64,000 nt of DNA, from the NCBI GenBank assembly GCA_017555565.1, contig JAFZGF010000028.1, positions 62,001-126,000 on the forward strand. The letters run 5' to 3'. This DNA is from Oscillospiraceae bacterium. GTDB lineage: Bacteria; Bacillota; Clostridia; Oscillospirales; Ruminococcaceae. Of this stretch, positions 25,332-33,779 are shown one piece after another (the stretch's first letter is position 1; every line of letters begins with the position of its first letter). Under the pieces are notes generated by a model. It saw only the letters and a program-made list of their open reading frames with translations. It was not told the DNA's origin and made no database searches. Made by a program: the position numbers and the translations under genes.

Positions 25332-26726
25332 TTAATATAAACTTCCGGGAGCGAATATATCTGTCAGATTGCTGATGGCCTGGTCAGAAGTTGTAATAAT
25401 AACAATAGAGTCACCAGGTAACATACAGTCATCACCCTTTGGAATAATAACTTTATTGCCTCGTACAATATTTGCCACAAGGATATGTGGTTTCAGATGC
25501 AACTGTTTAAGGGAAACACCCTGGAAGTTGCCTTCTTTAGGAACTGTAAAACCGATGGCCTCAGCCTTGCCGTTGAAAAGTCTGTACAGCGTTTCAATTG
25601 TACCGGTAGAATCGCTTTCTGCCACATTGCCTTTTTCATAAATAGCACGTACATATCGCATAATTTCATTTGCAACCAGCAATTTAGGACTTACAGTTGT
25701 ATCGATACCTGCATTTTTAAGAACACCAAGGTATTCTGTGCGGTTGATTTTGGTTACTGTTTTAGGCACACCGATAGAGGTGGCGAACATAGAAATAATC
25801 ATGTTTTCTTCGTCCATACCGGTAAGTGTGATAACAGCGTCCATATCTCGCAGGCCCTCAGCCAGAAGCAGATCTTGCTGTGTACCATTACCGCGGATAA
25901 CATTTGCCTTTGGCAGTCTGGCGCTCAGATCTTTGCATTTATATTTATCGTTGTCAACAATTGTTACGTCAACACCTGTTTTCAGCAATTCTTCTGCAAG
26001 ATATTCGCCAATGCTGCTGCCGCCGATAATCATTACATTTTTTACAGGGCGGCGTACCATCTTAAGTGTATGCAAAAGATTAACCAGCTTTGAACCTTCT
26101 GCAGCAACTGTGATTATATCGTTTTCCTGCAGAACAAAGCTACCGCTTGGAATAAACACCTGGCCGTCTCTGTCAACAGCACATATAAGAGCATTAACTT
26201 TTGCCAGTTCTTTGGCTTCGTACAGTTTTTTCTCAACCAGCGGATTTTCCTTGGTAAGCTTAAATTCAACCAGTTCAACGCGGTCTGAAGCAAATGTATC
26301 TCGTTTGGTAAAGTTAGGGAACTGCAGAATTCTGAAAATTTCCCTTGCGGTTTCTTTTTCAGGGTTAAGAGCCATATCAAGCCCCAATTTTTTACCCAGG
26401 AACTCTATCTGTCCGTCGTATTCAGGGTTGCGCACACGGGCAACAGTATGTTTTGCTCCCAGCATATTACCTACAACACAGCACAAAAGGTTTACTTCGT
26501 CACTGGAGGTAGCTGCTATCAGCAGGTCACATTCCTGTACTTTCGCCTCTCTCTGAATGTCTACTGTAGCACCATTACCATGGACAATGGCCACGTCAAA
26601 GGCTTCCTGAAGATCTTCAAGTACAGATTCACGATTATCTATTACAATTACATTATGGTCTTCTTCTACCAGAAGTTGGGTAAGTAATTGGCCTACTTTA
26701 CCTCCGCCAACAACTACAACATTCAT
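25332..26726 (-). CDS. trkA: Trk potassium uptake regulatory subunit TrkA
   Basis: The 464-residue cytoplasmic protein contains two tandem RCK units. Each starts with a Rossmann nucleotide-binding fold (VVVVGGGKVGQLLTQLL at residues 2-18; VMIIGGSSIGEYLAEELL at about 229-246) and ends with a TrkA_C domain. It gates TrkH in response to NAD(H) or ATP. It is first in a two-gene operon with trkH. AAGGAG is placed well before the ATG. Confidence 0.94.
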   Translation of the reverse strand: MNVVVVGGGKVGQLLTQLLVEEDHNVIVIDNRESVLEDLQEAFDVAIVHGNGATVDIQREAKVQECDLLIAATSSDEVNLLCCVVGNMLGAKHTVARVRNPEYDGQIEFLGKKLGLDMALNPEKETAREIFRILQFPNFTKRDTFASDRVELVEFKLTKENPLVEKKLYEAKELAKVNALICAVDRDGQVFIPSGSFVLQENDIITVAAEGSKLVNLLHTLKMVRRPVKNVMIIGGSSIGEYLAEELLKTGVDVTIVDNDKYKCKDLSARLPKANVIRGNGTQQDLLLAEGLRDMDAVITLTGMDEENMIISMFATSIGVPKTVTKINRTEYLGVLKNAGIDTTVSPKLLVANEIMRYVRAIYEKGNVAESDSTGTIETLYRLFNGKAEAIGFTVPKEGNFQGVSLKQLHLKPHILVANIVRGNKVIIPKGDDCMLPGDSIVIITTSDQAISNLTDIFAPGSLY

Positions 26727-26926
26727 AATAAATTCTCCTTGAAATTATTATCGATAAATATAATTATGATACTATATTTTATCATATCGAAAAATAAAAG
26801 GCAAATACATAGTCCTAAACAATATTAAAACTTACATAATTTTTACAAAATTTATATGATATTCCAATATTGATACAGACTGGAATGTATAAAAAATAAA
26901 CCGACAATATAATACTTTTTAATTAC

Positions 26927-26955
26927 TTGACAATATTTTTTAAATAAAGTAATAT
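26927..26955 (+). promoter_or_regulatory. Promoter of smpB
   Basis: TTGACA (26927-26932), 17 bp, TAATAT (26950-26955). The rest of 26727-26999, the divergent spacer between trkA and smpB, is AT-rich and shows no gene. Confidence 0.6.
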
Positions 26956-27000
26956 ATTAATTCAAGATATAATGTCTTAAAAGAAGAAAGGTGGTGGATT

Positions 27001-27453
27001 ATGGGACAGACAATTACAGTAAACCGTGCCGCAAGACATGAATATTTTGTTCTGGAAACATATGAAGCCGGTATTGAACTTTATGGTACAGAAATTAAAT
27101 CTATCCGCAATGGTTCGGTAAACCTTAAAGAATCCTGGGCAGATATTCAAAACGGTGAAGTTTTCATCAACGGTATGCATATCAGTCCTTATGAAAAAGG
27201 CAATATCTTCAATAAAGATCCTTTCAGAGTGCGCAAACTGCTGTTGCATAAAAAAGAAATAAACAAACTGGCAGGCAGAATCAAACAGGATGGTCTGACC
27301 TTGATTCCATTGTCACTTTATTTCAAAAAGCAGTATGTAAAAGTTGAGCTTGGCTTGTGCAAAGGTAAAAAACTTTATGACAAGCGCGAAACTATTGCAA
27401 AACGCGATGCAAAACGTGATATTGACCGCGCAATGAAAGAAAGAATAAGATAA
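27001..27453 (+). CDS. smpB: SsrA-binding protein SmpB
   Basis: The 150-residue protein is required for trans-translation. It shows the OB-fold core ([53 protein letters not shown]) and the basic C-terminal tail ([20 protein letters not shown]) that enters the ribosome. GGTGGTGG precedes the ATG. The tmRNA partner is encoded 45 bases downstream. Confidence 0.97.
   Translation: MGQTITVNRAARHEYFVLETYEAGIELYGTEIKSIRNGSVNLKESWADIQNGEVFINGMHISPYEKGNIFNKDPFRVRKLLLHKKEINKLAGRIKQDGLTLIPLSLYFKKQYVKVELGLCKGKKLYDKRETIAKRDAKRDIDRAMKERIR
27422..27451 (+). promoter_or_regulatory. Candidate ssrA promoter inside the smpB 3' end
   Basis: TTGACC (27422-27427) and TAAGAT (27446-27451), 18 bp apart, would start transcription about 40 bases before the mature tmRNA 5' end. 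The tmRNA could equally come from the smpB transcript. Confidence 0.3.
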
Positions 27454-27498
27454 TTATTCTGCTGTTACGATTAATTCCATTCATAAACACCAATACAC

Positions 27499-27844
27499 GG
27501 GGGCGTATTGGATTTCGACGGGGAATTTGCAGCGAGAGCAGCGGGTAGTGGTGGGGCACCACTTAAAAAGCTTCACAAAAATAAACGCTAATCGTAACAC
27601 ATTAGTAGCTGCTTAATTAAGTAGCCGTCATGCCCGGTTTTCTATCGGCTGGGGTCATGGCGTCATGCAGATAGAGCACGTGAACAGGGTAAAGCTTTGA
27701 GTCCTGTCATGATTTTATGAAGCTACTGATGATGCGGCCTGTTTGTCGGCCTGCCTCAAAGGGAATGTTGTAGATAAACTACGCTCGTAGATACTGTCGT
27801 GAATTATTTTTCGGACACGGGTTCAACTCCCGTCGCCTCCACCA
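27499..27844 (+). ncRNA. ssrA: Transfer-messenger RNA
   Basis: The 346-nt RNA begins GGGGGCGTATTGGATTTCGA and ends with GGTTCAACTCCCGTCGCC followed by TCCACCA. The first seven bases pair with the 3' acceptor arm (one G-U). The resume codon is probably GCT at 27587 after the TAAAC context, giving the tag A-N-R-N-T-L-V-A-A and the stop TAA at 27614-27616. CCA is encoded. Together with SmpB it rescues stalled ribosomes. Confidence 0.95.
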
Positions 27845-27851
27845 AAAGATT

Positions 27852-27897
27852 AAACCCTGCATACAGAAAATTCACTGTATGCAGGGTTTGCTTTTTT
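27852..27897 (+). terminator. Terminator of ssrA
   Basis: AAACCCTGCATACAG pairs with CTGTATGCAGGGTTT and is followed by GCTTTTTT. Confidence 0.9.
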
Positions 27898-27978
27898 GTA
27901 AAGTAGTATTTATCTGTATAATTGCATATAATAAAATTTGTAGAATATGAATTAATTGTAAATTATAGTTTGCAAAAC

Positions 27979-28007
27979 TTGACTTTGAATAATGAATGAA
28001 TTATAAT
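27979..28007 (+). promoter_or_regulatory. Promoter of the HTH-GlmM operon
   Basis: TTGACT (27979-27984), 17-bp spacer, TATAAT (28002-28007). It drives a leader of about 130 nt. Confidence 0.7.
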
Positions 28008-28031
28008 TTCAATGATATAATGCTATGAAAA

Positions 28032-28048
28032 TGCAACTTTTGGTTGCA
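28032..28048 (+). promoter_or_regulatory. Candidate operator in the HTH-GlmM leader
   Basis: TGCAAC-TTTTG-GTTGCA is a perfect six-bp inverted repeat beginning about 17 bases after the expected transcription start. This size and position suit a Cro/C1-type dimer, and the first gene of the operon encodes such a domain. Autoregulation is inference. Confidence 0.45.
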
Positions 28049-28143
28049 AAAATTTCAAAGTATAGTTTATTGAATATACAGTATAATTACTGTAATATAT
28101 AAATGAGGACAGATGTCTTCAAATAATGCATAAGGAGACTATT

Positions 28144-29766
28144 ATGACTATAGGTGAAAAAATTACTCATCTCCGCAGCGCAGCAAATATGTCACAGGAA
28201 ACCCTTGCTGATAAGCTTTCAGTTTCCAGACAGTCTGTTTCAAAGTGGGAAATGGATCAGTCACTGCCACAGATAGACAAAGTTCTGCAGCTTTGTGAAA
28301 TGTTCAAAATCTCTACAGATGAACTTCTGTATGACAAAATAACAATCAACCGCTCAAAAGACGGAGGCAAAAGAAAAAATAAATATTTCGGTACAGACGG
28401 CTTCCGTGGTGAAGCAAATATGAATCTGACTTCAATGCAGGCATACAAAGTAGGCCGCTTTCTTGGTTGGTATTTTTCATCACCACTGTCAGGTTGCAAA
28501 ACACCAGGTTACAGACCTAAAATTGTAATTGGTAAAGATACTCGCCGTTCAAGCTATATGCTGGAATACTCCATCGTAGCAGGTATTACTGCTTCAGGTG
28601 CTGATGCATATATGCTGCATGTTACAACAACACCATCAGTTTCATTCGTAACCCGCCAGGACGAATTTGACTGTGGTATTATGATTACAGCATCTCACAA
28701 CCCATTCTATGACAATGGTATTAAAGTAATCAATAAATACGGCGAAAAACTGGATGATGAAACAACACTGCTTATCGAAGCTTACCTTGATGGTGCTCTT
28801 GATGAACTGGGTGTAACAGGCGAAGATCTGCCTCTGGCACACAGAGAAAATATCGGTCAGATTGTTGACTATGTTTCTGGCCGTAACAGATATGTTGGCT
28901 ATCTCATTTCTATCGCATCTCATTCCTACAAAGACCTGCGCATCGGTCTTGACTGTGCAAACGGTGCTTCCTGGATGATCGCAAAAGCTGTATTTGATGC
29001 ACTTGGCGCACATACTTATGTAGTAGGTAACCAGCCAAACGGCCTTAATATCAACCTGGGTGTAGGTTCCACACATATTGAAAACCTGCAGAAACTGGTT
29101 AAGGAACAGCATCTTGATGTTGGTTTCTCTTTCGACGGTGATGCTGACAGATGTATCGCAGTTGATGAACACGGTAATATTGTTGATGGTGATGCAATGA
29201 TGTACATTCTTGCACAGCGTCTCAAATCCCGTGGTGTTCTCAATGGCAATACAGTAGTTGCAACAATTATGTCCAACTCCGGTTTCGTTGCTTCACTTAA
29301 GAGAGCAGGTATTGACTGTGTACAGACAAAAGTAGGCGACAGATTCGTTTACGAATGTATGCAGAAAGAAAACTTCTCCCTTGGTGGTGAACAGTCTGGT
29401 CATATCATTCTCAAAAAATATGCTACAACAGGTGACGGCCTGCTGACAGCACTTATGTTGGCTGAAGAAATGAGAGATAAAAAATCCACACTTGCACAGC
29501 TTGCAGAACCTGTTACACTGTTTCCACAGTATCTTATAAACCTTAGAGTAAAAGATAAGAATGCTGTAATGGAAGACCAGGAAGTTCTGGCTGAAGTTGC
29601 AAAAGTTGAAGAAATCATCAATGGCAATGGTCGTGTTCTGCTTCGTCAGTCCGGTACAGAACCTGTTATCCGTGTTATGGTAGAGGCTGAAACAGATGAA
29701 CTGTGTAAAGCACACGCCCACAGAATTTATGATTTTATTAAAGAAAGAGGCCATGCAAATGACTAA
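28144..29766 (+). CDS. glmM: Cro/C1-type HTH fused to phosphoglucosamine mutase (GlmM-like)
   Basis: The 540-residue protein joins an XRE helix-turn-helix (residues 3-62: IGEKITHLRSAANMSQETLA, then VSRQSVSKWE) to a complete alpha-D-phosphohexomutase beginning at FGTDGFRGEAN (82-92). The mutase has the phosphoserine loop TASHNP (Ser 184), the metal loop DGDADR (331-336), the sugar-specificity loop GGEQSGH (414-420) and the phosphate loop RQSGTEP (501-507), so it should convert GlcN-6-P to GlcN-1-P. AAGGAG before ATG 28144 makes the HTH part of the translated protein; an ATG at 28126 precedes the ribosome binding site. A usual GlmM is about 450 residues without an HTH. The operon continues with an acyltransferase and NagB. 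Confidence 0.9.
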   Translation: MTIGEKITHLRSAANMSQETLADKLSVSRQSVSKWEMDQSLPQIDKVLQLCEMFKISTDELLYDKITINRSKDGGKRKNKYFGTDGFRGEANMNLTSMQAYKVGRFLGWYFSSPLSGCKTPGYRPKIVIGKDTRRSSYMLEYSIVAGITASGADAYMLHVTTTPSVSFVTRQDEFDCGIMITASHNPFYDNGIKVINKYGEKLDDETTLLIEAYLDGALDELGVTGEDLPLAHRENIGQIVDYVSGRNRYVGYLISIASHSYKDLRIGLDCANGASWMIAKAVFDALGAHTYVVGNQPNGLNINLGVGSTHIENLQKLVKEQHLDVGFSFDGDADRCIAVDEHGNIVDGDAMMYILAQRLKSRGVLNGNTVVATIMSNSGFVASLKRAGIDCVQTKVGDRFVYECMQKENFSLGGEQSGHIILKKYATTGDGLLTALMLAEEMRDKKSTLAQLAEPVTLFPQYLINLRVKDKNAVMEDQEVLAEVAKVEEIINGNGRVLLRQSGTEPVIRVMVEAETDELCKAHAHRIYDFIKERGHAND

Positions 29767-30424
29767 ACTTGTAAAAACTGCAGACCTTTACGAATGTAAT
29801 GTTCCATATCTTAAAGATTTGTTTAATGAAAGTGTTTATCCTTGGGATATGCTGGGCAAAATCAAAGGTCTGTGTGCAAAACTGATAGAAGAGGGAATCG
29901 AAGGCTTTTCAGAAATTGAAACAGGCATTCTTGTTGGTCGCGATGTTAAAATTGCACCTACAGCTACAATTATTCCCCCTGCAATTATCGGCCATGGCAC
30001 AGAAATCCGCCCTGGCGCATATCTGCGCGGTAATGTAATCACAGGTGAAAACTGTGTTCTTGGTAACTCATCAGAGTTTAAAAATTGTATTCTGCTGGAC
30101 AAAGTACAGGCACCCCACTACAACTATGTTGGTGATTCTGTTCTTGGCAATAAAGCACATATGGGCGCAGGCTCTATCTGCTCTAATCTTAAATCAGATG
30201 GCAAAGCAGTTGTTATACATGGTGATGAAGATATCGAAACAGGTATCAGAAAAATCGGCGGTATCCTTGCTGATGGCGCAGATATCGGTTGCCAGTGCGT
30301 TATCAACCCAGGCACAGTTATCGGCAAACGCACATCAGTTTATCCGCTCACAGCACTGCGCGGTGTTATACCTGCAGACTGCATTGTAAAAGCTATGGAT
30401 AATATAGTAATCAGAAAAGCTTAA
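29759..30424 (+). CDS. GlmU-C-like left-handed beta-helix acyltransferase (amino-sugar pathway)
   Basis: The 221-residue protein consists of an N-terminal helical segment (VPYLKDLFNESVYPWDML) and hexapeptide repeats typical of a left-handed beta-helix (PPAIIGHGTEIRPGAYLRGN, NSSEFKNCILLDK, VGDSVLGNKAHMGAG). It resembles clostridial proteins annotated as UDP-GlcNAc pyrophosphorylase, but it lacks any nucleotidyltransferase domain and corresponds only to the acetyltransferase half of GlmU. It probably acetylates GlcN-1-P made by the preceding gene. ATG 29759 overlaps the glmM stop by eight bases and is eight bases from AGAGG; ATG at 29753 is too close. Confidence 0.82.
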   Translation: MTKLVKTADLYECNVPYLKDLFNESVYPWDMLGKIKGLCAKLIEEGIEGFSEIETGILVGRDVKIAPTATIIPPAIIGHGTEIRPGAYLRGNVITGENCVLGNSSEFKNCILLDKVQAPHYNYVGDSVLGNKAHMGAGSICSNLKSDGKAVVIHGDEDIETGIRKIGGILADGADIGCQCVINPGTVIGKRTSVYPLTALRGVIPADCIVKAMDNIVIRKA

Positions 30425-30441
30425 TTAATTGGAGATATATT

Positions 30442-31152
30442 ATGAAATTTATTAAAGTTAAAACTTATGAAGAACTCAGCCATAAAGCTGCTCTCCTTAT
30501 TGCAGCACAGATGACAGTTAAACCAAATTCTGTTCTCGGTCTTGCAACAGGTTCAACACCAGTTGGCACATACAAAGAACTTATCAAAATGAACCAGGCA
30601 GGTGACATTGATTTTTCAACAGTTACTTCTGTAAACCTGGACGAATATGTTGGCCTTGATGGCACAAACGACCAGAGCTACCGTTACTTTATGAACGACA
30701 ATCTGTTCAACCACGTAAATATCAGAAAAGAACACACATTTGTTCCAAACGGCTGTGCTGAAGACCTGAAAGCAGAAGGCGAAGCATATGACGCTATGAT
30801 TAAAGAACTTGGCGGTATTGACATTCAGCTGCTGGGTATTGGTCTTGATGGTCACATCGGCTTCAATGAACCAGACGAATTCTTTACAGCTGCAACACAC
30901 GAAGTTGTTCTTGATGAATCCACAATTGAAGCTAACGCACGTTTCTTTGAAAAGAAAGAAGATGTTCCTACAACAGCTATCACAATGGGTATGATGTCAA
31001 TTATGCAGGCTAAAAAAGTTCTGCTTATTGCAAATGGCGCTAAAAAGAAAGAAATCGTAGAAAAATCTTTCTTTGGTCCTATTACACCAGCAGTTCCTGC
31101 TTCTATCCTGCAGCTGCACCCAGATGTAACAGTTATTTTCGCAGAAGAATAA
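30442..31152 (+). CDS. nagB: Glucosamine-6-phosphate deaminase
   Basis: The 236-residue enzyme interconverts GlcN-6-P and fructose-6-P plus ammonia. Signatures are LGLATGSTPVGTYKELI (residues about 33-49), VNLDEYVGLDG, the catalytic LLGIGLDGHIGFNEP (about 131-145) and ITMGMMSIMQAKKVLLIANG. It is near the short end of the family, without the E. coli allosteric extension. It shares an operon with GlmM- and GlmU-like genes, so the operon controls the branch between amino-sugar synthesis and breakdown. Confidence 0.96.
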   Translation: MKFIKVKTYEELSHKAALLIAAQMTVKPNSVLGLATGSTPVGTYKELIKMNQAGDIDFSTVTSVNLDEYVGLDGTNDQSYRYFMNDNLFNHVNIRKEHTFVPNGCAEDLKAEGEAYDAMIKELGGIDIQLLGIGLDGHIGFNEPDEFFTAATHEVVLDESTIEANARFFEKKEDVPTTAITMGMMSIMQAKKVLLIANGAKKKEIVEKSFFGPITPAVPASILQLHPDVTVIFAEE

Positions 31153-31162
31153 TAAAATAAAT

Positions 31163-31192
31163 AAAAACGGTCAGAAATGGCCGTTTTTTTCT
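31163..31192 (+). terminator. Terminator of the amino-sugar operon
   Basis: AACGG(T)CA pairs with TG(G)CCGTT, followed by TTTTTTT. Confidence 0.8.
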
Positions 31193-31251
31193 TGTTTTAT
31201 AGGTGATTTGCAATTATAATTAAACTAAAGTAGTTTATAGAGGTAAATCTT

Positions 31252-31713
31252 ATGAAAAAAATGAGTCCGTTGTTGGCAGGCAGTATATCATCAGCTATTC
31301 TGTGTGGTTTGTGGACATATATTGCGGGCGCAACAGGTTTGAGCATATGGGCAGGTTTTGCAGGATGTACCACATATTTTGCCAGCGGCAAGCGTGGCAT
31401 ATCAGGTATAGTAAAATCTGTTTCCAACAATTTTGCAGGTGTTGCCTGCGGTATGTCTATTCTTGTTCTTGGCAATATGTTTCCTACATTTGGCTACTAT
31501 GGTATCTGGAGTGCACTGCTTACACTGGTAATGTGTATGTTGCCTAAATTCGAAAAATTCAACTGTTCCACTGGTATATTTATCGGTTGTTTCACATCAT
31601 TTGCATCCGGTGGTAACTGGAAGATGTTATGCCCTTGCTTGATTATCGGTTCATTCATTGGTATGGGCTGTGATTATCTTGGTGAATGGATACATAAATT
31701 TGCTACCAAATAA
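31252..31713 (+). CDS. DUF1097-family membrane protein
   Basis: The 153-residue protein has about five membrane segments and a pattern I associate with DUF1097 (GLWTYIAGATGLSIWAGFAG, CTTYFASGKRG, GGNWKMLCPCLIIGSFIGMG). The function of the family is not known. AGAGG precedes the ATG. It is followed by about 150 bases before the uridine phosphorylase gene. Confidence 0.7.
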   Translation: MKKMSPLLAGSISSAILCGLWTYIAGATGLSIWAGFAGCTTYFASGKRGISGIVKSVSNNFAGVACGMSILVLGNMFPTFGYYGIWSALLTLVMCMLPKFEKFNCSTGIFIGCFTSFASGGNWKMLCPCLIIGSFIGMGCDYLGEWIHKFATK

Positions 31714-31864
31714 TATATTTATTTCAGAAATCCAGAACCGATAATACCATTGGGGCTGTTTTTATTTTATATGGATATGCTATACAGATAAACAGTTGTA
31801 AATTTTTTCGGTATAAAATATAATATTACAGAGATTTATATACTTGATACAAGGAGATACAGTT

Positions 31865-32641
31865 ATGAAAAATATTTCATCAGATGCAGGTTTGCAACGT
31901 CATATAAATGTTAAAGCAGGTGATGTAGGCAGATATGTTATACTTCCTGGTGACCCTAAAAGATGCGAGAAAATAGCAAAATATTTTGACGATGCCAAAC
32001 TTATTGCGGACAACAGGGAATATGTAACATATACAGGTTATCTTGATGGTGAAAAAGTGTCAGTTACATCTACAGGTATCGGTGGTCCGTCGGCTTCCAT
32101 TGCTATGGAAGAATTGGTACGGGTTGGCGCAGATACATTTGTGCGAGTGGGCACAAGCGGCGGCATAGCCCTTGATGTAAAAGGCGGCGATGTTGTTGTT
32201 GCTACCGGGGCAATCCGTATGGAAGGAACTTCAAAAGAATATGCACCAATAGAATTTCCTGCAGTTCCAGATATTGATATCGTAAATGCTCTTGTGGACT
32301 CCTGCAAAGAAATGAAATTAAAATATCACACCGGTGTGGTACAGTGCAAAGATTCTTTCTACGGACAGATTAATCCTGAAAGAATGGCTGTAAACTATGA
32401 ATTAACAAACAAATGGGCCGCCTGGAAAAAACTGGGGGCAAAAGCTTCTGAGATGGAATCTGCCGCTCTGTTTATCGTAGCCAGCCATCTTGGGGTGCGC
32501 TGTGGTACTGTTCTTCTTGTTGCAGGCAATCAGGAAAGAGTTGCTGCAGGTCTGGATAACCCTGTTTCTCAGGATACAGAAATGGCAATAAAAGTAGCTA
32601 TAGAAGCTATCAGAAAACTGATAAAAGCAGATAAAGAGTAA
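31865..32641 (+). CDS. udp: Uridine phosphorylase
   Basis: The 258-residue enzyme of nucleoside phosphorylase family 1 splits uridine with phosphate into uracil and ribose-1-phosphate. It shows [15 protein letters not shown] (phosphate/ribose site), [32 protein letters not shown] and [11 protein letters not shown] (ribose-binding Glu and Met). ATG 31865 follows AAGGAGATAC; an upstream in-frame ATA does not count. It is cotranscribed with the truncated cytidine deaminase behind it. Confidence 0.93.
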   Translation: MKNISSDAGLQRHINVKAGDVGRYVILPGDPKRCEKIAKYFDDAKLIADNREYVTYTGYLDGEKVSVTSTGIGGPSASIAMEELVRVGADTFVRVGTSGGIALDVKGGDVVVATGAIRMEGTSKEYAPIEFPAVPDIDIVNALVDSCKEMKLKYHTGVVQCKDSFYGQINPERMAVNYELTNKWAAWKKLGAKASEMESAALFIVASHLGVRCGTVLLVAGNQERVAAGLDNPVSQDTEMAIKVAIEAIRKLIKADKE

Positions 32642-32797
<156 letters not shown>

Positions 32798-32799
32798 AA

Positions 32800-32825
32800 C
32801 AAAGCCCGCATTAAGCGGGCTTTTG
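32800..32825 (+). terminator. Terminator after udp-cdd'
   Basis: AAGCCCGC pairs with GCGGGCTT around ATTAA, with TTTTG after it. Confidence 0.85.
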
Positions 32826-32832
32826 TTATGTA

Positions 32833-33765
32833 TTAGTTTTTGTAGTATTCCAGCATTTCTTCAAGCATAGCTTTGAACTTTTCTCTGTCTGCTGTTTCAA
32901 GTACTTCCACATTAGGTTCTTTTTTATATTTTCCTCTGCGGTCAAGAATTGTCCAACCGGCATTAGGGCCTTTTGTTTCAACAGTTACATAGTATTTTTT
33001 TGTTGTACCAATTGATTCATCCAGCGCCCATGCTACTGTTATTGCATCATATATTGTCTGCAGTTTGTCATCATCAGTTGAGTTTGTGCGTTTGTTTATA
33101 AAGAAATTGAAAATATGGTCAAACAGTTCTTTTATTTTTGTATCTCTGCCTACGAAAGATTTCAGTTCATCAATTGTAAGATAAGCCTGTTCTGTACTGT
33201 CCAGACCACACATCACAATAGGCACACCGCTGTGGAATACATAGTTGAATGCGTCAGGGTCAACCCACACGTTGAATTCAGCTTTTGGTGTGATATTGCC
33301 TTCATATGCTGAACCACCCATGCAGATAATTCGCTTGATAAGAGGTTTGATTTCTGGGTAGCGCATAAAAGTGATAGCAATGTTGGTGAGAGGGCCAAGA
33401 GTGATAAGTTCCAGTTCACCATCTGCTTTGATAGCTTCGTCGCGGATAATATCCCAGGCATAACCATCAAATTCTCTGCCGCTGTTTTTCAGCATATAGC
33501 CGCCCAGGCCGCCTTTGCCGTGTACACCGTCAGAATCCATACCTTTGATAAGCAGTGGCTGGTCTGCACCGATGCCTATTTTACAGTCTATGCCAAGGTA
33601 TTCTATAAGGCCAAGGGCGTTTTCACTTGTAAAAGTATATGAAACATTTCCCAGCACAGGTGTGATTGCTTTTATATCCAGTTCAGGGTGTGCATTAGCC
33701 AGCATAATGGCTATTGTATCGTCAACACCTGGGTCTGTATCAATAATAATAGGTCTTTTTAACAT
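32833..33765 (-). CDS. Nucleoside hydrolase, DPG type, His-less
   Basis: The 310-residue protein is an inosine-uridine-preferring type N-ribohydrolase by fold. The calcium site is DTDPGVDD (residues 9-16), and LITLGPLTNIAI and CMGGSAYEGNITPKAEFNVWVDPDA-type elements follow. In the distal motif where many family members have His-Asp it reads IYDAITVAWALD, with Tyr in place of the His. ATG 33765 is eight bases from AGGAG; an in-frame GTG at 33774 is too close. It is the second gene of a tandem pair, 14 bases after its neighbour. Confidence 0.9.
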   Translation of the reverse strand: MLKRPIIIDTDPGVDDTIAIMLANAHPELDIKAITPVLGNVSYTFTSENALGLIEYLGIDCKIGIGADQPLLIKGMDSDGVHGKGGLGGYMLKNSGREFDGYAWDIIRDEAIKADGELELITLGPLTNIAITFMRYPEIKPLIKRIICMGGSAYEGNITPKAEFNVWVDPDAFNYVFHSGVPIVMCGLDSTEQAYLTIDELKSFVGRDTKIKELFDHIFNFFINKRTNSTDDDKLQTIYDAITVAWALDESIGTTKKYYVTVETKGPNAGWTILDRRGKYKKEPNVEVLETADREKFKAMLEEMLEYYKN

Positions 33766-33779
33766 ATTCAGCACACTCC

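Noticed and set aside
25738..26556. A 272-codon open frame opposite trkA
   Set aside because: Ser/Arg-rich antisense shadow of a well-defined two-RCK protein; no start signals.
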